A stretch of 64,000 nt of DNA from positions 101,984,368-102,048,367 of the forward strand of contig NC_058337.1 of assembly GCF_905475395.1 (NCBI RefSeq), read 5' to 3'. The translations under genes were made by a program, and so were the position numbers. Shown in pieces: positions 38,435-51,000 of this stretch. The number at the start of each line of letters is the position of its first letter. Positions within the stretch are counted from its first letter, which is position 1. The notes below the pieces were generated by a model. The model saw only the letters and a program-made list of their open reading frames with translations, made no database searches and was not told where the DNA came from. Origin of the DNA: Chrysoperla carnea. Lineage: Eukaryota > Arthropoda > Insecta > Neuroptera > Chrysopidae.

Positions 38435-39601
38435 ATACAGAGTCTATATTATTAGATTTTTAACGAGTGGTAAATTCTGGATTCCGAGTTCTTAAAAAGT
38501 ATTTAATAACTTAAGCAAAAGTTGCTGAGTTTTATGGGAGATATCATGTTCTGACATCAGATTGGATCTAGTTGTTCCGGTTTCTTTAGTAGCCATTTTT
38601 GATCCTAAACGGTAAGAGATTGAATCTTATCTTATATATTTAAACGAGCAATTCTTGTATATATATATTTACGATCTTGGAAATGGCTCCAACGATTTTC
38701 ATGAAAATGAGTATGTAGGGGTTTTTTGGGGCGATAAGTCGATCTAACAAGGTTTCATTTTAAAAAAACGTCGTTTTATTCGTTTTTTCATGAAAAACTG
38801 AAACCGGCAATGCAAATTATAACTCTTCCTGACATCTATTGGTGTATATCGTAGTTAATGAAATACAATGCAAATTATAACTCTTCCTGACATCTATTGG
38901 TGTATATCGTAATTAATGATTCAAATTGGTATTTGTGTGGAGACATTTAAAACGGTCTTCTATTAGTGATAAAATTTGTGTCTTTTTAAGAATACCGAGC
39001 AAAGCTCGGTCATCCAGATATTAACAATTTAAATTAGAAAATTGATTCTCATTAAAAAAAACTAATATTTTTCTTCAAAACCATTTTTTCGAAAATCGCC
39101 AGCTGTCGTAGAAAATACGAATTAAAAATATGTCATTATTGCATTTTATCGAAAGAAAATAGCTTAAAGTCTTTATCGATAATTGTAGGTCAAAGTCATG
39201 GACACAGGTGAATAATATCTTCTATGGCCTTGATAACTTTTGGCTAAAGCATTTTTCCACATTTAGCGTGTTTTCTTTCGATTAAATGCAATAATGGCAT
39301 ATTTTTAAATCGCATTTCATTCCGAGAGCTGACGATTTTCGAAAAAATGGTTTTTATGAAAGACGTTCGTTTTTTTATGAGGATCGGATCAACTTTCTAA
39401 TTTAAAGTGTTATTCTATCTCTTAGTGTTTGGGATATAAATTGGCTATTAAAGAATACCGAAGAACTAGGTCCAATCTGATGTCAGAACATGATGTTCTG
39501 CTCTCAAACTCTGTAACTTTTGTTAAAGTTATTTTTTGATTGGTTAACTACAGAACGAGATATTTATAGGTGTGTAGATTAAAATGGTCCACCCTGTATA
39601 T
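38435..39601 (+). repeat. Palindromic family D element interrupted by a Helitron-like insert
   Basis: Left-arm blocks (GACATCAGATTGGATCTAGT, GGTTTCTTTAGTAGCC) are mirrored at the right (GAACTAGGTCCAATCTGATG at 39467, ending TGGTCCACCCTGTATA at 39601). The centre carries ATTTTATCGAAAGAAAATAG and its inverse near 39280. The same family appears at 14190-14650 and 62024-62640. The ends resemble the TACAGGGTG termini common among insect MITEs. The insert at 38630-39023 accounts for ~400 bp. Confidence 0.75.
38630..39023 (+). mobile_element. Short Helitron-like element, copy 2, nested in family D palindrome
   Basis: Same 5' end (TCTTATATATTTAAACGAGC) and 3' hairpin (ACCGAGCAAAGCTCGGT) as the copy at 10836-11262, but with a short TA tract. 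A ~60 bp block with GCAAATTATAACTCTTCCTG is duplicated in tandem at about 38812-38930. Confidence 0.7.
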
Positions 39602-40298
39602 ACATAACAGCACTATAGGCTTATAAGGCCCTTGACTTTTGAGAAGACTTATCTCCGTCTGCTGCTGGTCTTAGCAGCAATCCGACTAAGTACTTAAAAT
39701 TTTTATATTTTCATTTTGGACTGTAAACCTTTGAAAAACAACACTTTGTATAAACAAGTCAACTAATCATTCACATTCCTTAAAATTGTTTATAATTATT
39801 AGATTTATTAACGGTAACACACAACCAATTATAAATGTTTAAAAAACTCTTCACCTTTAACAATTGATCTTAAACAAAAAATTTAAGAATTACCAATATT
39901 ATTATGCAACGATTGGCATAATTTCTAGTTAGGTAACATCTTTCATTCACAATAAATTAATAAATTTTTTTTAAACTTACATTCAGGCGGGCCTAATACA
40001 CACCTAGACTTGGACCAATACCGGACATCCAAGCTCGAAACAATGTATTATTCAATATTCATTCAAAACTGGCACAGTCTTGGTTTCCAAGCTTACCTAA
40101 TGATCAAAAATTTCCTCCCAGGTTAGAACCAATTCAGGCCTGGTTTTTGTTCCCTACATGGGTATACAAACGTTATCGTTGTTATAATTTTATAAGTTCT
40201 TCTGCTAAGTTGAAATTGTAAGACAATCTCATAAATTTTGCACTGAAATAATTCAAAGAAACAAAATATCTATAAGTTTGTAATTTTTTTTCCAACAG
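39602..40298. other. Putative first intron, 3' part
   Basis: No repeat or exon is recognised. It ends in a good pyrimidine tract and acceptor, TTTTTTTTCCAACAG. Confidence 0.4.
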
Positions 40299-42916
40299 AT
40301 TGGTGAAATCATGGAAGCCCCTGAAGCTGATAATATGGGTGTAACAGCAATTTTAAATTATTGTAAATGTAAAATTTTACGTCCGTATTTACGATTGTTA
40401 GCATCAATTGGTTTTCGTCCAATATCATTAGATATTCCTGATACAAACATATGTGTTGATTTTTTAAGTGTATTTTATCTACTTGTTGTAATTATATTTT
40501 TAATTATTGGATATTTACTTCAATATATGTCATGTTTTCGACGTGATCGTGGATTTTGTTATACATTGGTACCATTATTAGCCACACCATACGAGAATGC
40601 TGAAGAACGAGCATATCGTCAAATATGTTATGGGTCAACTGGATTTAGTTATATTATTCCAAGTGTGTTACATTTCAGTGCATATCTTTATTCGTTGTAC
40701 TTATTTCGAGTTTCTAATAACGAACAATTTCAAAGCATGATGGAACGGGTAAATTGATATTTTTGTTATTTAAAGCAGTTTCGCAGAAATACTTACTTCT
40801 ATTTTTTTTCGATTCGGATTTCTTAGTATTTTCCTTTCCAGAACCGAGACCAATATTCAATCACCAAAATTCTCTCTGCCTAAAATATATAAGTTTGATT
40901 CCTGTAATCAGAAGGAATCAAATATTCAATCAGAAAGTTATGGTCATATGGCTAATAGTGGCATTCACAAAGACTTGGCTTTCTGTGATTCTATTTATTT
41001 TCTGCGAAATTTGTTTACAGATCTAACGAAGTTTTTTCTTGAAAATATAATCATATTAAAAAAAACATTTTAGGTGTTTTTATTATCTTCTGGCCCATAT
41101 GATGGATCATCTGGCCAACGAGGTTTACTAAAAACATTATGGATTTTCATTGGATGTAGTGTAGTTTGGACCATGCTTTCATTGGTTATAGTGTCGGTCA
41201 TGTTGGAAGAAGGAAACATTACATTTCAATGGATACAAACAAGGTTTTACTTTATGATCCCTACATAGTAAGACACAATTTTTGGCTACATTTCAAAATT
41301 TTTACAAAAATTTAGTTTTTAGTTTATTCAGAGTGTAAGTAATTTGGATACTTACTATTCGTATTATCGAAAATGATATAAATTAGGAATTAGTAATCAT
41401 TAACGGGAGAGTCAAATAATTTCACTGTTAGAATTTAATAATCATCACTCTAACTAGAAATAATTTTAAATTAAGAGACAAAAAACTATTTTGCTACGGA
41501 ACAAATAAAAGGTCGCAATTATATTTAATAATAATGATAAGTCCTTCAGTATTCAGTGCCCAAATTACGTATACTCATCTCTATTATCATGTTATTTTAA
41601 TAAATTTTTAGTATTTTCAGCTCAACCCTTTTGATAAGTACATTGAAAATTTTGACGGTGATTTGTACCTTTCTACATGATATGGCTCAAGCGCTTGTCA
41701 TATGCAGTTATTGTATTCAAGCTCAATTATTGAAATCACATTTACATTTTTTGAGGGCACGATTAATGCAACACTTCTTATCGCCATTAGAATGGATGCG
41801 GGTGAGTAAAAAAAACGACAAATCGGCTATGTTTACCACAAATATATTTTATATTTTTCTGTTAAAAACAAAAATCATACACGATCAGTCAGTAAATTGT
41901 TAAGACTTACGACATTGAACCAACTTAATTTCTGATGTAAGACGGATGTAAAATAGTCATAATACATTGATTATATCTGAAAACCCTGTTTGAAAAGATG
42001 GCCATAAATTGGATCTCGTTTACCCTTTTTAAGGAAATCTTTAATTTATGTTTTAAAATAATGTTCATAGATGGCGCAGAAGAAATAATAAAGTAAATAA
42101 AATAGAATTGTTTTTTTTTTATATCTTTATAATTCATATGTTATTCTGATGTATGAGCTATATTATTGTAAGTTTTATTCAAATCCATTCAGTAGTTTTT
42201 GCGTGAAAGCGTAAATAATAAACTTACTTTCACATTTATAATATGTAGGGATTATAATCATACATATTTTATTATTTATATGAATATGATAAAGCTTAAT
42301 TATGTTAGTTGTATCTTCGCTTGTTGGTAATTAATTATTTTCTTTTATATAGGAGATTGCTGAATTCCGTAAATCATTAAATTATTTAAACGATGGTTTA
42401 GCACCAGCTGTTTGTATTTTTACAATTGTAAATTTATCTTGGGCATCGTCTGGATTTTTATGGTTAATGCGATTAGATTCAATGGATGTTCAAACTCAAC
42501 CAATTATTGTGATTAGTATATTAAATGTATTATTATGGTCTGTTATTGCATTAGCACCATTTTTACAGGTACACGAAAACATCTTATTTTAAAATATTGT
42601 GTATTTTCAGTAACTATTTTATCTACGGCGATCGATTTATTAAATTTTAATTCTATTTTTTTAGGCATCTCGTTTAACGGCAAGTTGTATACTAATGCAA
42701 ACCATTGGTCATGATATTCGAACACGTCCACTAGCGTACCAATCAACACCAGGACAAGAATTAGATTCAATTGTATTATATGCATCTAGTTTACGGATGA
42801 ATGCTAAACTGTTTAAGGTACCAATCACCGGCCGATGTTTATATTTAACAATCACAGTTTTAGCTATTGTTATATTAACTTTAGGCCAATGTCATTATTT
42901 CGAAATAGCTGATTAA
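40299..42916 (+). CDS. Seven-transmembrane gustatory-receptor-like protein (7tm_7/insect chemoreceptor superfamily)
   Basis: Five exons, 40299-40748, 41074-41267, 41621-41801, 42353-42568 and 42665-42916, join in frame at GT-AG sites. The internal ATG at 40311 gives 426 residues; adding the exon at 36423 gives 508. Seven hydrophobic segments are visible: FLSVFYLLVVIIFLIIGYLL, YIIPSVLHFSAYLYSLYLF, LWIFIGCSVVWTMLSLVIVS, LISTLKILTVICTFL, CIFTIVNLSWASSGFLWLM, IIVISILNVLLWSVIALAPF and LYLTITVLAIVILTLGQ. The layout of the last third, a loop LYASSLRMNAKLFKVPITGR then the final helix ending in GQCHYF, mirrors the LxxxxxxFxxxGxF...TYxxxxxQF end of insect gustatory receptors, but the TY..QF signature is replaced by LY..GQ. 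It is thus a divergent member, perhaps of the gustatory-receptor-like group. Known relatives are ligand-gated cation channels; ligand and tissue are unknown. Confidence 0.8.
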
Positions 42917-43900
42917 TGTAAATGTTTTTATCATAATAGTATTTTTTTTTTAAATTTGTATTGTTAAAACGTAAAGTTAAATCATTTTTTAATTTTTTTA
43001 ATTTATTTCGTAGATCTCTAGTCTGTGTTGCATTATTTTAAAATGCATTTAAATTAGGGTGTATGTAAATGAGGCCAATAATCTATGATGTTGTCCAACG
43101 AAAATGAACGTTTAACTAAGTACGGAACCAGAACTCTCTTCTTCTGAGTTGAAGTGACCCCCAGTATTCGCTTACAATGACATGTTATCTACTTTGACAA
43201 TAAATATCTTTTGGGCAAGCATAAGCAGAACGCTTCAATTCTATTTAAATTACTTTATACTCAAAAGAACACAAGACAGAAGAGATGAATAAAACATTCC
43301 CTTTCCGACATTAGAAAAGCATTTGTATTTTAGGAAATATTTCAATCCATCGCGCTGATTAAAATGGTGATCTACACAAATTCATCACTGATCAAAGAAC
43401 GAAGACTTTAAAAAATAATTTTTCATTTGACTTTTATCGCATCTAAACGGTTTTCGAAAAAATATTAAAATAAAAGTTAACTTTTGTTAAAACCAAGTTT
43501 TCATCTATATCTTGCCATTTTATTAGAAATTGCATTTAGAAAAAGGGATTTTCATATAAGTTCAGATTGATTTTTGAAGTCAATTTCGCCTAAAATATTC
43601 TATTTTCGATGTTCTTCTATCTCTTATCAGTTACGAATTTCAGTTAGCTTTTGAATAATCTTGAAAGTCAAGGCCAAATTCAAAATCATCATAAGATTTT
43701 TCTTTTGAGCTCAACAATTTGTGTCATTAAAATATTTAAATTCGTTGATTTAAATGGGTCACCCAGTATATTTTAGGACGGGTTCATTCCCAAATAAAGT
43801 TTGGGTATTCTTTAATAAAGCTGTATTTCGAATTTAAAATTCGAAAATGGCTTGTTCGCTCCATTTATTCAATAGTCAATGTACAGAGTGTAATGGCATG
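42917..43900. other. Region downstream of the 7TM gene
   Basis: No exon is seen. At 43340-43760 fragments such as TTCTTCTATCTCTTATCAG and GGTTTTCGAAAAAATATT suggest a very decayed relative of palindromic family D, but I cannot align it well. Confidence 0.35.
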
Positions 43901-46900
43901 AGCTGTTAGATGGCTTTATATAAAAGAGTTTCTGGATTCTGGCAATTATTTTCACTAAACTGTTATATTATGATTATGGAAAATTTATATTCCATTATTG
44001 CGCCTCTTATCATTTACATACATCGTTTAACTAACTAATACCAAAGCATATAAATTTTTTTAAATTGTTTTAAAATACAAATTATATTAAATTGTAATTA
44101 TAAAATAAAATTTTTATATTTTTATTAGTTTTTTTATTTATTTTATAGGAAGGATTCAAAAAAATATATTAACGTTATCCTATTAATAATCTAAAAAATA
44201 ATCTGAGTTTTCCTTCTCGAGAGGTTGAGACAATCGTGTTTATTGGCAAAATAGTAAATTGGATATTTATTGACACTAAACTACATTTGCCAGCGAAAAA
44301 CTGCCCCTTTTACCCATGTACTTTGTAGAAGAACGAGAAGGTTTGCTTTCTGAGTTGTAAATTCTTCTTGACTCATATAATAAATGTACAAATTTCGAAA
44401 GTAGTGTTAAAGTTTAAAAATCTGATTCCCTTAGAGCACAAACTCATTGTGTGATTTTGACTGCTCTTAACGTAACGTTAATTTCTTAGAAAAATTAATC
44501 CTTGTATTTAGGGTACTTTATGAATCCGCCTCTGGCTATAATTGAACATAAGGCCCTATTATGAATTATTGTAAATGAAATATAGTAAATTGAATAATAA
44601 AATATTTTTTATTAATAACTTGGAAATATATTACAAATACAGAGGGTGTGAATACAAAGAAAAAAATGACTAAAAATAAAATATATTTTATATTACACGA
44701 ACATTGTTCGAAATAATTAAGTTATATCTAGAAAAAAATATGTATATTATAATAGCATATTAATATCAGTCGAACATAAAACACTAAATGACTAAAAATA
44801 AAAAAGGATAAAAAACATTTCCAAAAACGAAACAAACGTTTCAACTACAAGTTTTAAAAAATTAAAACACTTAACACACCATTTTAACTACGAACAAGAA
44901 ATAAAACTAACATTATATTATTGCTTCAAAAAGTTTTCTGATTCGCAATTAAAAACTGAAATATTCTTGGAAATATTAATTATCAAGACAAAAAGAAACA
45001 TAGCTGTTAGGAATATGAAAAGAAATGTTTAGCATTTGAAATAAAATGATTTCATTATAATAATTTGTACTAAAAAGTAAAATATAATACTCTTTGCACG
45101 CATTTAGTTATTTATATTTGTGACTTAAAACATACGATTACCAAAACCAAAAAAAATATAAACAGCTATTACAACTTACATTATCCTTTGTGATTTCCTT
45201 AATTTTATTGGTTTGAAAACATTTATTATTTTTTAATATTTAACTAGGCAATTTTAATGAAGAAATAAAAGCTTTTAAAAATTTATTTTTTTAAATATAT
45301 TTGTCATATCTCTCACTATATATTATTATTATGAGATAATTGATAAAGATGGCACCACGTTCAGGTGGTAAAACGAAACGTTTATACGTGAAAACAATAT
45401 CTTTCGAACAGCACCCTTGCAAATTTAATAATTATGAATTTGTTTATAATTATACTAATAAATTTCTGGTACAGTGACGCTTACTTTGAAAGATTAATTA
45501 AAGCAAGAAGTAGAAAATTTTTTGTTGCTTTTTCCCAACTCGAATAAATGGTCATCTATGTAACGTTCATATTTTTCAGGGCAACGTTCATATTCAATCT
45601 GTAACGTCCCCTTTAGTTAATTAGGAATAAATGAACGGCGGACAATTTGCTATTACTTTACCGTAAGTCATCTCAATGAAATAAAATCAATCGATTCTAT
45701 TGGATTAATATTTTTCGATTTGAAGCTACAGCTTAGAAGCAAAATTTTTCGATTTTCAATTTAAAAACAGAGTAGTTTATTTATAAAGTTCAGGTACTTT
45801 TGTATTATTTTTATATATTACAAGAAACAATTCTAAAATACAATTTTTTTTTTTTTGAATATCTAAGTATAATCCTACTTAGTGACTGAGTTAAGGACGT
45901 ATACGAAATATGTTTCTGAAAACATATTATATAACAAATAAATATTATTTTTTAGTATAAAAACATTTGATTTATGTGATTAGATTTGTTTTTCAATTTT
46001 ACATTTAACGTTGTCATCATTTTTGTTTTACATTTTACAAAGAAAATCTTCAGTGTTTGGTTCACTTTATCAATATATAAGATGTCTGAGAAAATGTTTG
46101 AATGTTCCCTAACATACGCTCAAAACTAGAGTTTGGGAAACAATTTATTTGATTTCGAATATAGAATACCGCATTGCATTATCTTATTAAGGCGATAATT
46201 TGCCCATTTCTTATACAAAAACTAGAAAGTATTGAGCCGAACAATTTAAGTAACATATAAACATTTTCTCCATTTTCATTGTACTTATCTATATTTTATT
46301 TATAAATTACATTAATGTCAATTTTTTTTATTTATTTTAGAGCACAATATTTTCGGAAGTAAAAATTATTATTAACGCTTTTAAATATTAATATCACAAA
46401 CACAAATAATTGAGATCTTTCTTTTTATACTTATAAATCTAAAGATATGACAAATACGTTATTTATTTAGAGAAGAAAGTTAGGGAAAAATAACTTTGGA
46501 TGGTTTAAATTTGTGTAGAATAAATGTATTAAGTTTGCGGTATTGTATTTTTGTGTGGTGAATGGCTTATAAGTTAAAACAAAGCTCTTAAAACTATTTT
46601 GTGTAATTTAAAGTTGACAATTTTGGTGCTCTTTTGTAAGTTTAAGTACTTTTGCTTTAATTATTTGTACAATTTAAGGAAATAATTATTTATCGTGCGT
46701 TTGATGGGGCTAGACACAGTGCAGCGATCTTCAAATAGAGTTAGAGAGTTGATATTTAAATATTTTCCTTTATCGAAGTATTAAATATTATGATTATATA
46801 TTAACAACAATATTAGAGAAAATAACTTGAATTAATACATTCGTTGCAAAAATACAGTTAAAATGCTTAAAATATTGTTACGGAATGATAATTTGAGGAT

Positions 46901-48009
46901 TCAACGGCATCTCCATCCACATAAAATTCAAAAATTGCCCAAATTTGTGACGAAATTTATTTTTTTAGTTAATATTATATGAATTTATCAAATTTTAAAT
47001 AAATAGCCACACATGTATGTGACATATTGCTTGTTTTCTGTACCATGTTACAAAGAAGCACCAAAAATAGATTAAATATTTATGTATTATTAAAAATATA
47101 TATAAACAAAATTATTTTTCCCCAACAAGCGACTTAAAACTACAGCGTGATACAATAATGATGATATTTCTTAAATAATGAAAAAAAAAAAAAAACACAT
47201 CGTGTACAAACGGAAACATAAGTTCTCACAGCAGCTCTCACCTGCACTTATGTTTCAGAGAGTACATGAGTAAGAAAATTGTTATATTCAACAATCAACA
47301 CTAACCAAGAGAAAAATATTTAAAAAATATATGTTTTTGTCAATTATTATTATTTTTTTTTTGTAATTATGAACTATTAATTACTTTTCTGGTTAATTAT
47401 TTTTTTTTTATAATAAGGATAATTGAATTACTTTGATACCAAAGTTGATCCATTTGATTAAATCATCAAAATAAGAGTTCAAACACCGATTTGTTCAAAA
47501 TAAATCATCAACCTATTTAGTTACTATCATGAAAAAAACAGTGTGTACAGTTTTTGCCTGGAATTTTTAACGTTTTGTCTTATAAATGTTAGTTTCTTGT
47601 TTAAAATTAAATTTTCTAAAGAAGATAGTAATTGGTGAGATGATGACATTTGTCCAAAACTGGAAAAATCCTTTTTAGCTCAACTTAAGATAAAATCAGT
47701 TGAGAGTATGATTTGAATAAAAAAAATTACCATTAAAGAATAATCCAATTTCTAGTCTAAAATGTTACCTTCCAGTGAACTCGAAAGAATTTAAATTAAA
47801 TGAATCAATTTCTGAATCAAAGGGTTCTCAATCCAATTTTTTAAATTTTATTCTTAAAAACACCAAAATAATTATTTTAAAAAAAGATTATTACAACTAG
47901 GAAAAATGGGAGAAAACTTCTAAATAATGGTTACATGTGTTATTTATCTATCATAAATTTGTTTAAAAAAAAAAAACTTGTTATATTTATATAATATGTT
48001 TTAAAAAAG
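43901..48009. other. 4 kb AT-rich, repeat-poor stretch downstream of MAF1
   Basis: No open frame of note, no recognised transposon and no RNA gene are seen, in contrast to the rest of the window. It lies just past the MAF1 stop on the MAF1 strand and could be a long 3' UTR or a non-coding transcript, or simply unconstrained DNA. Confidence 0.35.
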
Positions 48010-51000
48010 TTACTCAAAATCGTCATCTTCATCCATTGTAAAATCACTGCCAACACCAGAATCAATCGCGTAACAAGGACTGTAAAATAAAAAATAAATA
48101 AAAGTTGATTAAACGCCAAATAATTCTATTTTTAGTAATCTTTGATAGCTTGCAAAACAACAATTATGTCATACTTTCAGTAAGTAATTATAAAAATACG
48201 ATACTAATTTTTTTATTTTATAAATAAATATCATTATTATTCAATTAACAATGTTAATTTAGGAACTTTCTTTTTTTAAATTTTTCTATTGATTCTATCT
48301 CATGTTTAGTATTCACTATTTCGTTACGTATGAGTAAATATAAGATAATTTCATTATACTTGTATAATTGTTAGGGTTCCGTAGAAATTAGAGAAAAATC
48401 ATTGGTTCGTGTTTTTAAATGAAATATTAACAGTTAGTCATCTCTCAAAAATGTATGCTCTTGGCAAACATTGAAATGCCAGAAGTTGAAAAAGAAGTAA
48501 AATTTATAATTACAGTAGAACTCCAATTATCCGAACTCCGACTATCGGAATCGCCGATTATCCGAATCACTTTCAGAAAAAAATTTGTCCAAAAAAAGTC
48601 TAAATGCGCTATTATTCTTCCCCCCGCGAAGCCAGTGTTTGCGCGTTCGCTCACTATTGTCCTTCCCTCCGCGAAGTCAGTGTAGGCAAAACAGCTTACA
48701 TTGAAGGAGATGTTTAAAAAACAATGATTTTTATTTCTAAACTTGTACATAAGTACATTTTATTTATATTTAAAACATGTGAAAATATCATGTTTCTTTC
48801 ATTTAATTCAATAAAAAAATAGTGCAATATCAAAACGTAGCTTTTTTTCTCTCCAATGGCAATTTTTTAAAAAAAACTCCGATTATCCGAATATTTGATT
48901 ATCCGAATGGGTCTCGGTCCCCATTAATTCGGATAATTGGAGTTCTACTGTACCAATATCTCAACCATATAAATCAGTCAAAGATAAAGTTTGAATATCA
49001 TACAGAGGTGTATTAACGGATATTGAACCTCAAATTTTAAAAGGTGTAGAGTTTGGAGGGAACATACAAGATAATTAATTAGACTTTTAGAAAAACATTG
49101 AAAGTCAATTTATATATGTAATAATATTGCTAGCGCCCTATGCTTCTCTATGAGAGGGATCGGCGAAAACAAGCGAAACAGAGCAAAAGTATTTTTACAC
49201 TATACGCATGCGCGTCTTCTTTTACTATCGTGCCACGAATACTATTGGCCATGAAGTGATGCATGCGCAAAATAGTCACGGTCCTGAGCTCAACAGAGTG
49301 AAAGGAATATATCATCTGCACCATGATGTTCTCTCCCGTACCCATTACTCTGTTAGTAATATAGGAATATTACATATATGGGTTAATAATACGAGAAAGA
49401 AGATTCATACGATTACCGATAGGAATCAAGTCTTTATAAAGCTATAACCATCTGTGGGACTACTTTCACTAAAATCTTAGCCAATTTCTTCCCGCTGTGG
49501 ATAGTCGTTAATAAAGAAAACGTCTCAGCATGGAAAAATGTCACTCAGAAGGTTAATTACAACTTTCATATGTAAAATTATCCTCCAATTTATATTTAAG
49601 AGTTAAATCGTACACTTAGGACGGCTTTTTCGAAATTTTATTTCCATAAAGTTTGTTTGGGTTAGATTTTATGTGGAAATTCGTACTTTTTAGGTAAGAA
49701 ATTGTATTCAGTCAGCGAAAGATATTAAGTCTTTGTAAAGTTATAAGTTTCTGTGGGATTTCCTCTACTAGAATTCAAGCCGATTTTGGCCCGCTTCATC
49801 TGTGGATACTCATTTTTAAAAAAACAATTCAGCATGAAAAGAATGTTAGAGGTCACACAGAAGGTTAAAAACCAAATCATTATCTTGACTATGAATATTA
49901 CAACTTTCATATGTAATATTCCCCCCCTCCCACTTCATTTATTATATATTTAAGGTTAAAATCGCAAAGTTTGGATGTCCTTTTTGGGACCTTACTTCTA
50001 TAATGTTTGTTTAGGATAGTTTTTGTGTAGACATTCGCCACCAACCACATTGCTTCTTGAACTTCATCCCTCCAGAAGATTCAATTGAATCTTGATGAAA
50101 TATTGGCAGTGATACATTAATTGCATGATTCGTTTTAGAAAAAAAACACTCCAGTGGTTTTTTCGTTCAACATCAAATAAAAATTTCTATATTTTTAACA
50201 AAACTGTCTTATTTTCGAAAAGATATTCAAAATCTGAGTCTTTGAAAAATAATGTAAATATTTCGGAGCACCTTTTTGTATATTGCTATCTAATTAATAA
50301 GTTTTAAAATACTTACTTGATTGCTCGGCATGAAAAGAACACAATCCGCTTCAATTTCTTGTTATAAAAGAAGTAATTAAATGACCAAAGACATCCATCT
50401 TCAGTGAATGGATCACTGACAAAATCAGGATTATATGAATAAATATCACATTCATTCAAATTAATTTCATCATTGATAGCGGACCATAATGCTGGACGTA
50501 AACCACGAAAAGCATCACCAGCTGTTGCATTTAAATTCGTATCGACGGCATTCACTACCCAATTTAAAGAAGGTTCTTTGCTGAATTCATGACTCTATTT
50601 GCAAAAAAACAAGGAATTCATTATTAATTTCATTTTTATACGTTTTAATCAAAAATATTGATCATGGCACTTTTCTCTCGTCTACACAGATTATTTTATT
50701 TCGAATTTTATATTTGTAAAACTAAGGAATACTATGGAGATATTTTCGAATGAATGATAAAGCATTATACTTGATCGATTTTAAACTTTATTTACGCACT
50801 TTTCTGTTACCAGAGTTGAAACTTCTCAAGACTTATTTTAGGGATATAGCCCTCTTGAAAATATTCAAATTCTAAGCATTCGTTTTGATTTACTAGGCAG
50901 CATCTATACACTAGTTTTAATTTTGAACCAAGAAGATTCAAATTTGATTCTATGAAAAATGCCTGGCGAAACTGTGTACAACCACAGAGCCTTCGACTGT

